Assembly: GCF_029946515.1 (NCBI RefSeq)
Contig: NZ_JARZHH010000028.1
Location: 1-64,000 of the forward strand
Direction of reading: 5' to 3'
Origin: Polyangium sp. 6x1
GTDB lineage: Bacteria > Myxococcota_A > Polyangia > Polyangiales > Polyangiaceae
Length of the DNA: 64,000 bases
This document shows, piece by piece, positions 8,526-16,840 of the stretch. A program made the translations under genes and the position numbers. The first letter of the stretch is position 1, and every line of letters begins with the position of its first letter. The notes beneath the pieces were generated by a model. It was not told where the DNA came from and ran no database searches. It saw only the letters and a program-made list of their open reading frames with translations.

Positions 8526-10307
8526 ATGATGCTAGCCACGCGTGTTCGAGCAGGGGCGACGGCCGGCCTCGTGCTGAGCCTGATTTTCGCCGCACTGTTC
8601 ACGGCCATCGGCACCTTCGAGCTGTACCTGCCCTCCATGGCGCCGCGCCTCGGAGAAACGGCGCCGGTCACGCTCCGCATTCCCTACGGCCCGCGGATCG
8701 TCCGCGACGCTCGCACGGGCCGCCTGGCGTACGAGCACGCCCGTGTGATCGTGCCGCGCGGCACCCTCCTCCAGGAGGAGAACGACGAGCACCGCGCCGC
8801 CTTCGCCTACGAATCGACGCGCAGGCCCCCGGCGACGGCGCGCCTCGTCTCGGTGTTCGTCATTCACTTCATCGTCTGCCTCATGCTCACCGCGTACCTG
8901 CGGCGCTTCGGGCAGAACCGCGTGCGCCTCCTGCGCGCGCAGATCGGGCTCCTGAGCCTGATGGCGGGCAGCGTCGCGCTCGCGAAGCTCATGCTCCTCT
9001 TCACGGCGCTGCCAGAGTTCTGGGTGCCGATGGCGGCGCTGCCGCTCTGGGTCGCGCACGCCTTCGATCGGCGCACGGCCTTCCTCGTCGACCTCGCCGT
9101 CGCGTTCGTCGCGGCCTCGCTCCTGCGCTTCGACAACCTCCTCTTGTCGGTGCTGCTCGTGCGCGGCGTCGCGGCCACGCTCTTCTTCTTCGATCGCAAG
9201 CACGCGCGGCAGATGCTCGTCGCCGGCACGCTCGCGGGCCTCTCGGGCGCGGTCGTGTTCATCGCGCTCACCGTCGTCTACGAGGGCCGGTTCAACCTGC
9301 TCGCCGACATCTTCCGCGGCACGAGCTCGAACGTGCTCGCCTGCATCGGCGGCGGCATCCTCGCGGGCATCCTGGCGCGCTCGCTGCGCGACCCGGCCGA
9401 GCGCGCGATGGGGCACGTCTCGCGCGAAAAGCTGATCGATCTCACCGACCTCGAACAGCCGCTCCTGCGGAAGATGGCGGCCGAGGCGCCGGGGAGCTGG
9501 GAGCACGCGCGCGCGATGGCGAACCTCGCGGAGGCCGCGGCGAGCGCGATCGGATCCGACGCGCTGCTCACGCGCGTCGGCGCCTACTACCACGACCTCG
9601 GCAAGACCGTGCAGCCCAAGTACTTCGTGGAGAACCTCGCGCACGGCGAGAAGTCGCCACACGAGGAGCTCGATCCGGAGGTCTCGGCCGACGCGATCAT
9701 GGCGCACGTCGTGATGGGCACGAAGATCCTGCGCGACGGCCGCATCCCCGAGCCCGTCGTCGAGTTCGCCTACACGCACCACGGCACGCAGGTCGTCGAG
9801 TTCTTCTGGCACAAGTGCAAGGAGCAGGGAAACCCGCGCGGTTTGACGCAGGAGTACTTCCGTTATCCCGGCATGAAGCCGCAGACGAAGGAGACGGCGA
9901 TCCTGATGCTCGTCGACTCCATCGAGGCCGCGAGCCGCACGATCTGGCCGCCCGAGCAGAAGAAGTTCGAGGAGATGATCCAGCGCGTCATCTTCACGAA
10001 GCTGTCGAGCGGCCAGCTCGACGAATCGGGCCTCACGCTGGAAGACCTGCGCATCATCACGACGCGCATGGCGACGACGCTCGTGAACCTCTACCACGGC
10101 CGCATCAAGTACCCGTGGCAGCGCGACAGCGCGAAGCAGGAAGCCGAGAAGACGCCCATCGTGCACGGCGCGTCACCCGCGACGACGACCCCGATCGTGC
10201 ACTCGCCCGCCGAGCTACCCGAACCGAAGAGCTCGAAGGACGGCCCGAAATCCGGCGAACCGAAGGGCGAGGGCAAGGGCGCGACGACCGAGGAGTCCGC
10301 GAGCTGA
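8526..10307 (+). CDS. 7TM-HD family c-di-AMP phosphodiesterase (PgpH type)
   Basis: Probably hydrolyses cyclic di-AMP. The 593-residue protein has one N-terminal helix (~10-30), a short outside segment (~31-105), then about six more transmembrane helices, then an HD domain. The HD metal-site pieces are EHARAMANLAE and GAYYHDLGK, in the context LTDLEQPLLRKMAAEAPGSWEH that is typical of PgpH proteins. In known PgpH proteins the outside 7TMR-HDED domain is much larger, so this ectodomain is reduced. The C-terminal ~60 residues are charged and low-complexity. The start is set at the ATG pair 8526/8529; an ATG at 8445 is the alternative. It is divergent from folP-cdaA-cdaR. Confidence 0.9.
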   Translation: MMLATRVRAGATAGLVLSLIFAALFTAIGTFELYLPSMAPRLGETAPVTLRIPYGPRIVRDARTGRLAYEHARVIVPRGTLLQEENDEHRAAFAYESTRRPPATARLVSVFVIHFIVCLMLTAYLRRFGQNRVRLLRAQIGLLSLMAGSVALAKLMLLFTALPEFWVPMAALPLWVAHAFDRRTAFLVDLAVAFVAASLLRFDNLLLSVLLVRGVAATLFFFDRKHARQMLVAGTLAGLSGAVVFIALTVVYEGRFNLLADIFRGTSSNVLACIGGGILAGILARSLRDPAERAMGHVSREKLIDLTDLEQPLLRKMAAEAPGSWEHARAMANLAEAAASAIGSDALLTRVGAYYHDLGKTVQPKYFVENLAHGEKSPHEELDPEVSADAIMAHVVMGTKILRDGRIPEPVVEFAYTHHGTQVVEFFWHKCKEQGNPRGLTQEYFRYPGMKPQTKETAILMLVDSIEAASRTIWPPEQKKFEEMIQRVIFTKLSSGQLDESGLTLEDLRIITTRMATTLVNLYHGRIKYPWQRDSAKQEAEKTPIVHGASPATTTPIVHSPAELPEPKSSKDGPKSGEPKGEGKGATTEESAS

Positions 10308-10347
10308 CGACGGCGATCCGCGCGGGAAAACTTGCTACAACGAGCGA

Positions 10348-12075
10348 GTGCCCCCGCTGATCGAGCAAAGCTTCACGAAGGCGCTCTTCCACGGCGTGAT
10401 CGCCGAGGACATGATCTTCCCGTACCCGGAGATGACCTCCGAGGAGCGGCAAAGCACGTCGATCATCCTCGACAGCGTGCGCCGGTTCTTCGCGGCGAAC
10501 GTGGACAGCGCGAAGATCGACCGCGACCACGAGATCCCGAAGGAGGTCATGGACGGCCTCCGCTCGCTCGGCCTCTTCGGCCTGCAAATCCCCACCGACC
10601 TCGGCGGCATCGGCCTCTCCACCGCGGCGTACGCGCGCGTGATGCAGGAGATCGGCGGCATCGATGCCTCGATCGCGGTCACGCTCGGGGCGCACCAGTC
10701 GATCGGCTACAAGTCGCTCCTCCTCTTCGGCACGCCCGAGCAGAAGCGGCGGTATCTGCCGCGGCTCGCCACGGGTGAGTCGGTCGCGGCCTTCGCGCTC
10801 ACCGAGCCCTCCGCGGGCTCCGACGCCGCGGCGATCAAGACCCGCGCGGAGGCGGTCGACGGCGGCGCGGCGTACGTGCTGAACGGCTCGAAGATCTGGA
10901 TCACGAACGGCGGCTTCGCGGACGTCTTCACCGTCTTCGCCCGCACGAGCGCGCTCGAAGAGGGCTCGAAGCCGAAGATCACCGCCTTCATCGTCGAGCG
11001 CGGCATGGGCGTCACGAACGGGCCGAACGAGGAGAAGCTCGGCATCCGCGGCTCCTCGACGACCGAGATCTTCCTGGAGAACGTGCGCGTGCCCCGCGAG
11101 AACGTCGTCGGCGACGTGGGCAAAGGCTTCAAGGTCGCGATGGAGGTGCTGAACTCGGGGCGCCTCGGCCTCGCCTCGGGCTGCGTCGGCGTGTGCAAGA
11201 CGCTGCTCCGTTTGGCGATCGCGCGCGTCGAGGAGAGGCGCGCCTTCGGCCGCAACATCGGCGAGTTCGGCCTCATCAAGGACAAGATCGCGCGCATGCT
11301 CGCCGAGACGTACGCGCTCGAATCGATGACGTACCTCACGGCCGGACTCGTCGACTCGAAGATCGCCGACTACTCGATGGAGAGCGCGATCTGCAAGGTG
11401 AAGGGCTCCGAGACGCTCTGGAGCGTGGTCAACGAGACGCTGCAGATCGCGGCGGGCATCGGCTACATGCAGGACTACCCGTACGAGCGGATCCTGCGCG
11501 ACTCGCGGGTGAACCTCATCTTCGAGGGCACGAACGAGATCCTCCGTTGCTTCATCGCGCTCTCGGGCATGGCCGCGCCGGGCAAGGCGCTCGCCGAGGT
11601 CGCGAAGGCCATGCGCGAGCCCATCAAGGGCTTCGGCCTGCTCAGCGATTTCGCGCTCCGCAAGGCGCGCGCCGCGCTCGGCCGCGAGCGCATGACCCGC
11701 GCGCATCCGCTGCTCGGGCGCGAGACCGTGATCTTCGAGGACTACGTCACCGAGCTCGCCGCGCAGGCGGAGAACGTGCTGCGGAGGCACGGCCGCGACA
11801 TCGCCGAGATGCAGTTCACGCAGCTTCGCATCGCCGACATGGTGATGGATCTCTTCGCCGTGGCCGCGTGTCTCACGCGCACGACGCGCGCGATCGAGCG
11901 GCGCGGCGAGGACGGGGCGCGGCGCGAGATCGACCTCTGCTCGCTCTACGTGAACATGGCGCACAAGCGCCTGCGGCAGAACGTCTCGGACTTCGCGCGC
12001 AACGACGACGAGCTGCGCAAGGCGATCGCCGGGCGCGCCTACATCGACGGCGCCTATCCGTTCGACGTGCTCTAG
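10348..12075 (+). CDS. Acyl-CoA dehydrogenase, VLCAD/ACAD9-like
   Basis: An FAD enzyme of fatty-acid beta-oxidation that introduces the alpha,beta double bond of acyl-CoA. At 575 residues it is ~180 longer than the common ~390-residue form, with a C-terminal helical extension like that of very-long-chain dehydrogenases. Signatures are AFALTEPSAGSDAA, WITNGGFAD, ILRDSRVNLIFEGTNEI (the Glu of FEG is the expected catalytic base) and IAAGIGYMQDYP. The GTG start at 10348 lies 8 nt after a CTTGCTACAA box, so the leader must be very short. It follows the phosphodiesterase gene by 40 bp, but the box suggests its own promoter. Confidence 0.93.
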   Translation: MPPLIEQSFTKALFHGVIAEDMIFPYPEMTSEERQSTSIILDSVRRFFAANVDSAKIDRDHEIPKEVMDGLRSLGLFGLQIPTDLGGIGLSTAAYARVMQEIGGIDASIAVTLGAHQSIGYKSLLLFGTPEQKRRYLPRLATGESVAAFALTEPSAGSDAAAIKTRAEAVDGGAAYVLNGSKIWITNGGFADVFTVFARTSALEEGSKPKITAFIVERGMGVTNGPNEEKLGIRGSSTTEIFLENVRVPRENVVGDVGKGFKVAMEVLNSGRLGLASGCVGVCKTLLRLAIARVEERRAFGRNIGEFGLIKDKIARMLAETYALESMTYLTAGLVDSKIADYSMESAICKVKGSETLWSVVNETLQIAAGIGYMQDYPYERILRDSRVNLIFEGTNEILRCFIALSGMAAPGKALAEVAKAMREPIKGFGLLSDFALRKARAALGRERMTRAHPLLGRETVIFEDYVTELAAQAENVLRRHGRDIAEMQFTQLRIADMVMDLFAVAACLTRTTRAIERRGEDGARREIDLCSLYVNMAHKRLRQNVSDFARNDDELRKAIAGRAYIDGAYPFDVL

Positions 12076-12121
12076 CGCGCGGACGGGCGATCGCGGCGCG
12101 TGCCTTGCACGACGACTGCGC

Positions 12122-13090
12122 GTGACGACTTCTCCTGGATTCCTCATCGAACGCGCCGACGCACGGCACCGCGACTTCGTGCTGCATTTGCTCGCCGAGC
12201 ACCTGCCCGGGTCGGACGTCGCGCGCAGGTACGCCTGGCTCTACGAGCAGAACCCGCACGGCCGCTCCGTGACGGTGATCGCCCGCGACGAACGCAGCGG
12301 CGAGCCCCTCGGGCTCACCTCGGTCTTCCCGCGCCGCATGCTCATCGCCGGCCGCGTGCGCCTCGGCTCGGTCGGAGGCGACGGCTACGTGCGCCCCTCG
12401 GCCCGACGCCGAGGCATCGCCACCGCGATGCACTGCGCCACGCTCGAACGGATGCGCGACGACGGCATCGAGATCATGTACGGCCCGCCCGAGCCCCACA
12501 ACCTCCGCGCCCTCGAGCGCGCCGGCGCGCGCGTGGTCTGTCACGTCCGCCGCTTCTCGCGCCCGCGCGTCTTGCAGAGCCTCCTCGGCCCCCTCGGCCG
12601 CCTCGTCGCCCGGGGCGCGCGCCTCGCGCCGATCGAGGGGCGCGACGCCCGCGTCGATCAGGTCTTCGAGCGCGCCGTCGACGACACCGTCGTCACGCCC
12701 GTGCGCGACGCCGTCCACTACGCGTGGCGCTTCGTCGACAGCCCTGCCCGCGCGCAGCGCGCCTTCGTCGTCCTGCGCCACGACAAACCGCTCGGCCTCT
12801 GCGTGCTCGAACGCGCGGGCCGCCGCGCGGCGCTCGTGGACCTCTTCGCGCACCCGAACGATTTTGGCGACGCGCTCTCGATCATCGCGTCGAGCTCGGG
12901 CGCGGACTCCCTCGTGACGCAGCTCAACGATCGCGGCCCGCACGCAAAGCACCTCGGCCGCGCCGGGTTTTTCGCGCGCGAGGGCAAACCCTTCCAGGTC
13001 CACGCTCGCGAGGGCACGGATCCGGCCGTGTTCGATGGACGCCGCTGGTATCACACCTGGGGCGACGGCGATCTCGACCGCGTGCTCTAG
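12122..13090 (+). CDS. GNAT-family N-acetyltransferase
   Basis: A 322-residue protein. The N-terminal ~150 residues look like a GNAT fold, with YVRPSARRRGIATAMHCATL giving the acetyl-CoA pyrophosphate loop (RRRGIA), followed by MYGPPEPHNLRALERAGA. The C-terminal half is a second, divergent GNAT-like or sterol-carrier-like part, as in Eis-type proteins, but I cannot assign it. The substrate is unknown. It lies 46 bp after the acyl-CoA dehydrogenase gene and is convergent with the next gene; a C-rich/G-rich stem at 13105-13125 may terminate it. Confidence 0.75.
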   Translation: MTTSPGFLIERADARHRDFVLHLLAEHLPGSDVARRYAWLYEQNPHGRSVTVIARDERSGEPLGLTSVFPRRMLIAGRVRLGSVGGDGYVRPSARRRGIATAMHCATLERMRDDGIEIMYGPPEPHNLRALERAGARVVCHVRRFSRPRVLQSLLGPLGRLVARGARLAPIEGRDARVDQVFERAVDDTVVTPVRDAVHYAWRFVDSPARAQRAFVVLRHDKPLGLCVLERAGRRAALVDLFAHPNDFGDALSIIASSSGADSLVTQLNDRGPHAKHLGRAGFFAREGKPFQVHAREGTDPAVFDGRRWYHTWGDGDLDRVL

Positions 13091-13133
13091 CCTCCGCCGC
13101 GCCCCTCTCCCTCGCGGGGAGGAGCGCCTCGCG

Positions 13134-13772
13134 TCAACGCACTGCCATCGGACCGATCACTTCGAGGATCGGATCGCTCTCCAGCACGCGGGCAAACGCC
13201 GCGAGCGACACACGCTTGTGCGCCCCCGAGCCCGACTCGTTCACCCCGACCCGCGCCGAGCGGATCGCCTCCCGCAGCGTCGCGAGCGCGTTCTCGTGCT
13301 GCACGAGCGGGCCGTCGCTCGGATCGAGCGTCGTCTCCGGCTGCACCTTTCGGCCGGGCAGCTCCACCTCGAACATGCGACCGCTGCGATTTTCGATGAC
13401 CCCGTAGACGTACACGCTCAGCTCGGGCGCGGGCAGCGCGCCGAACGTCCGCTCGAGCTCGTTCGAAAGCGCCGCGAAACGCGCGTCGTCGAGGCCCGTC
13501 GGCAACCGCAGGCCGTCGCGCGAGAGCTCGACCATCCGCTCGTGCAGATACCCGAGCAGCATGCCGCGCAGCCGCTCCGTGAACACCGGCGACGACGCGC
13601 GCCCCGACGACGCGCTCACCGCCTCCTCGACGGCCGTGATCAGATCCTCCGTCGGGAAGATCGACACGTCGATACGTAGATCTTTACAGAATGCGTGAAC
13701 GAACGCGGCGGCGTCTCTCCGGATCCCCTCGTCGAACCCTGCGAGCGCCTTCGTGACCGGCTCGGTGATCAT
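13134..13772 (-). CDS. Conserved-looking hypothetical protein
   Basis: About 212 residues, not recognised. It is soluble, alpha/beta by composition, without signal peptide or membrane helix. An N-terminal helical half (FDEGIRRDAAAFVHAFCKDL, then SPVFTERLRGMLLGYLHER) precedes a beta-rich segment (LSVYVYGVIENRSGRMFEVELPG). The ATG at 13772 is preferred over an upstream in-frame start because GGGGAGG lies 9 nt before it. It is downstream of the NamZ-type gene on the same strand (84 bp gap). Confidence 0.6.
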   Translation of the reverse strand: MITEPVTKALAGFDEGIRRDAAAFVHAFCKDLRIDVSIFPTEDLITAVEEAVSASSGRASSPVFTERLRGMLLGYLHERMVELSRDGLRLPTGLDDARFAALSNELERTFGALPAPELSVYVYGVIENRSGRMFEVELPGRKVQPETTLDPSDGPLVQHENALATLREAIRSARVGVNESGSGAHKRVSLAAFARVLESDPILEVIGPMAVR

Positions 13773-13856
13773 GCAGGTGAGCCTCCCCTCGGTCGACACC
13801 CCAGCGTAGCGCTGGAAATGCCTCACAGGTAGGCGCGCTCCCGGCGCCGTCCCTGC

Positions 13857-15059
13857 TCAGATCGCCGCTTCTTGCAGGGCCGCGCTCGCCTCGGCCATGA
13901 CGTCCGGCCAGGTCGGATCCGGCGCCGACACGTACTCGGCGACCGAGCGCGCATCTTCGCCCGCCTCGATCGCGCGCCGCGCCTGGTCCGAGCCCGTGAG
14001 CAGATCGAAGGCGGGGATCGTGTCGATGTACTCGTAGCGCTCCGTGCGGAACGCGAAGCTCTGCGGGTTCTGCCGGCGCGCCAGGGCGACGAGCGCGGTG
14101 TACGTCGCGACGGGGCGGAACGTCATGCGATCGGCGACGTGGATCTGCACGCCGCCGCAGATCTGACCCGCGTGCTTCTGGAACGTCGGACGGAACGTGA
14201 GAGGACGCGCGACGAACCCTTGCAGGCCCGTCGCGCGCAGGCCCTGCGCGAGCTGATGGCCGTCGAGCCACGGCGCGCCGACGACCTCGAACGGCCGCGT
14301 CGTCCCGCGCCCCTCCGACAGGTTCGTCCCTTCGATCAAGCAGCCGCCCGGGTACACCGTCGCCGTGCAGCACGTCGGCATGTTCGGCGAGGGCATCACG
14401 AACGGCCGATCCCACGTGTCCGCGTACTTCTCGCGATCCCAGCTCTCCACGGTCACGATCGAAATCGCGTCGCCGAGCGGGATGCCCTCGCGCCGCGCGA
14501 AGAGCGCCACGATCTCGCCGATCGTGAGCGAGTGCCGGACCGGAATCGGCTCGAGGCCGACGAACGACAGGAAGCCCGGCGCTTGCGTCCGCCCTTCGAC
14601 CGTGCGGCGCGAGCCCGTGATGGGGTTCGGCCGATCGAGCAGGATGACCGGCACGCCGGCCTTCGCCGCCGCGCGCGCCGCGAGCAGCGCCGTCCAGACG
14701 AACGTGTAGTAACGCGCGCCGATGTCCGCGAGATCGATGAGCAAGAGGTCGATCGACGCGAGGTGCTCGGGCCTCGGCGAGAGGTCCTCGAAGCGGTCGC
14801 CGTAGAGGCTGATGATCGGCGCGCCGGTTCGCTTGTCCCGGGCGTGCGGCACGTCGACCATGTCCTGCGCTTCACCCCCGTAGCCGTGCTCTGGCCCGAA
14901 GAAGAGCGCGGGCTTGGCGCCGATGCGCGCGAGCACGTCGCCGATGTGCTCGATGCCCCGGTCCACGCTGGCCGGATGCGCGAGCACGCCGAAGCGCGTG
15001 CGGTTCAAGCGGGAGGTGACCGAAGGGAGACGAGGGAGCCGATCGAGTCCTACGAGCAC
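13857..15059 (-). CDS. DUF1343 / NamZ-type exo-N-acetylmuramidase
   Basis: A 400-residue member of the DUF1343 family, whose characterised member NamZ removes terminal N-acetylmuramic acid from peptidoglycan glycans. Family signatures are present: FGPEHGYGG, DIGARYYTFVWT, LLDRPNPITG, PSPNMPTCCTATVYPGG, EGTNLSEGRGTTRPFE and GAPWLDG. No signal peptide is seen at this start, so it is either cytoplasmic (cell-wall recycling) or the true start is elsewhere. It is divergent from the pseudokinase gene. Confidence 0.88.
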   Translation of the reverse strand: MLVGLDRLPRLPSVTSRLNRTRFGVLAHPASVDRGIEHIGDVLARIGAKPALFFGPEHGYGGEAQDMVDVPHARDKRTGAPIISLYGDRFEDLSPRPEHLASIDLLLIDLADIGARYYTFVWTALLAARAAAKAGVPVILLDRPNPITGSRRTVEGRTQAPGFLSFVGLEPIPVRHSLTIGEIVALFARREGIPLGDAISIVTVESWDREKYADTWDRPFVMPSPNMPTCCTATVYPGGCLIEGTNLSEGRGTTRPFEVVGAPWLDGHQLAQGLRATGLQGFVARPLTFRPTFQKHAGQICGGVQIHVADRMTFRPVATYTALVALARRQNPQSFAFRTERYEYIDTIPAFDLLTGSDQARRAIEAGEDARSVAEYVSAPDPTWPDVMAEASAALQEAAI

Positions 15060-15226
15060 AATCCGGCCGTACCCCGGCCCTAGCCGCTCGTCTAGGGGTG
15101 AGCACGACGCTTACCAGGACGCCCACAAAATCGAAGGAAATCAAAGGGGTTGGCGTTGTGCGGGCGCACAATTTCGGCGCCCGTGATACGTTGTTCGAGC
15201 GCGTTTCGGGGGGGTGTGGCCGATCG

Positions 15227-16702
15227 ATGGCTCTCCAGGTTGGCCAGATCTACGGCGGCAAGTACCGCGTCCTTCGCGTGCTCGGCGAAGGCAAACACGG
15301 CCCCGTGTACGAAGGGGAAAACGTGGAGATCCATCGACGCGTCGCGGTCGAGGAGCTTTCGCCGTCGCTGCGCGCGCGCCCCGCGGCCCTCGCCGCGTTC
15401 GCGCACGACGCGCAGGCCGCGAATGGCGCGTCGTCCATGCACATCGGAAAGATCCTCGACGACATCGAAATCGCCGGCGGCGCGCGAATCCTCGTGAAGG
15501 AGCCTCGCGAAGGGGTGACGTTGCGTCAGCGCATGCGCGAGCGCGGTCGGCTCGACGCCGACGAGACGAGCCACATCGGCATCGACATCACGCGCGGCCT
15601 CGCCGCCGCGCACGCGGCCTACGTCGTGCATCGCGCCCTCGAGCCGGAGAGCGTCTTCCTCTCGCGCGCGCACGAGCCACGCGGCGAGCTCGTCAAGGTC
15701 CTCGATTTCGGCGTCGCGCACGTCGCCGACAAGCAACCACCCGACCACGCCACGGCCTACACCGCCCCCGAACAGATCCGCGCCACGAACGAGATCGACG
15801 CGCGCGCCGACATCTACGCGCTCGGCGCGATTCTCTACGAGTGCCTCGCCGGGCAGGCCCCCTTCGCCACGAGCGCCGAAGATGAACTTCTTTTCAGCAT
15901 TGTGATGCAGGACCCGGAGCCTCTGGAAAGGCTTGCGCCGGACGTCGACCCCGAGCTCGCGACGATCGTGCACAAGGCCATGGCGCGCGACCCGAGGGTC
16001 CGGTATCAACGCGACCAAGACCTCGCGCAGGCGCTCGTCACGTTCCGGGCTCGACGTGGCCTCGGCGCCGTCCCTGAAGTGGCTTTTGCACCGCACTCTC
16101 CGCGCCCGCCCTCGCCCTCCATGAGCGCCCCCGGGGACGACGACGACGACCTGATGATCGCGGACCACGGCACGGTCATCATGGACCGCAAGCCGCAGCC
16201 ATTTCCCGCGCGCCCGGTCCCTCCGAACCCGCCGCCGCCGCCGAGCCACAGGCAGCCCGTTCCCGCATCCATGCCGCAGCCGCCGATGTCCGGCCCTGCG
16301 CCCGCGGGGCTGCCCGTCCTGCCGCCGTCGATCACCGGGATGCCCGCGCGACCGCAGCCGCAGGCCACTCGTCCGCCGAAAGGGCTCGCCCCGATCGTCG
16401 GCGGCGCGGCGTTCGTGATCGTGTTCGTCCTGGGCGCGCTCATCATGCTCGCCGTGCGCTTCACGCAGGGCGCGCCCGAGGAGGCCGCCGCGCCCACGCC
16501 CTCTGCGTCCGCGGCGCCCGCGCCTTCGGCCGTGCTCCCCGCCGTCACGGTCGCGCCGATCGAGACATCCGAAGCGGTGGAGGGGACCACGCGGGTGATC
16601 ACGCCATCTCCGGCGTCCACGCCGAGCACGCGCGGCACGGGGCCGACGCGCACGTCCCCCACGAAAGGCACGGGCAAGCGCCGCATTTCGGACGATCTGT
16701 GA
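15227..16702 (+). CDS. Predicted Ser/Thr pseudokinase with transmembrane helix
   Basis: A 491-residue kinase-fold protein that lacks key catalytic residues. The glycine loop GEGKHG (20-25) is kept, but the ATP-anchoring Lys of VAIK is Glu42 (VAVEEL). The HRD aspartate is Ala137 (VVHRALEP), and the next Lys and Asn are Glu139 and Ser142. DFG (160-162) and APE remain, but the activation segment is ~9 residues shorter than in the next gene. A Pro-rich linker, one transmembrane helix (~388-411), a Pro/Ala/Thr tail and the ending KRRISDDL follow. It is clearly a paralogue of the adjacent active kinase (shared IHRRVA). A GTG start at 15098 is possible but unlikely. Confidence 0.88.
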   Translation: MALQVGQIYGGKYRVLRVLGEGKHGPVYEGENVEIHRRVAVEELSPSLRARPAALAAFAHDAQAANGASSMHIGKILDDIEIAGGARILVKEPREGVTLRQRMRERGRLDADETSHIGIDITRGLAAAHAAYVVHRALEPESVFLSRAHEPRGELVKVLDFGVAHVADKQPPDHATAYTAPEQIRATNEIDARADIYALGAILYECLAGQAPFATSAEDELLFSIVMQDPEPLERLAPDVDPELATIVHKAMARDPRVRYQRDQDLAQALVTFRARRGLGAVPEVAFAPHSPRPPSPSMSAPGDDDDDLMIADHGTVIMDRKPQPFPARPVPPNPPPPPSHRQPVPASMPQPPMSGPAPAGLPVLPPSITGMPARPQPQATRPPKGLAPIVGGAAFVIVFVLGALIMLAVRFTQGAPEEAAAPTPSASAAPAPSAVLPAVTVAPIETSEAVEGTTRVITPSPASTPSTRGTGPTRTSPTKGTGKRRISDDL

Positions 16703-16771
16703 GCGAGCCTCGGGGATCGGCGACCCGCGTCCTCACCGTCGAGAACTCGACTCCATGCGCCTTCCCCGCGG

Positions 16772-16812
16772 TATGATGAAACGCCCACGCGCGCTCCGGA
16801 GACGTCTCCGGA
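16772..16812 (+). promoter_or_regulatory. TATGAT box and 18-bp perfect palindrome upstream of kinase gene
   Basis: TATGAT at 16772-16777 is a good -10 match; a weak TCGACT at 16747-16752 could be the -35 (19-bp spacer). Nine bases TCCGGAGAC (16795-16803) are followed immediately by their perfect complement (16804-16812), centred 37 bp before the kinase ATG. The position, just downstream of the expected transcription start, suits a repressor operator or an mRNA hairpin. No regulator gene is adjacent. Confidence 0.45.
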
Positions 16813-16840
16813 TCTTCCTCCCGACCCGATAGGGCAGCCG

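Noticed and set aside
6107-10360. Very long plus-strand open frame (over 1400 codons) across the c-di-AMP region
   Set aside because: It runs antisense to cdaA and folP and out of frame with the HD gene; its translation is Arg/His-rich, the usual product of an off-frame in GC-rich DNA.
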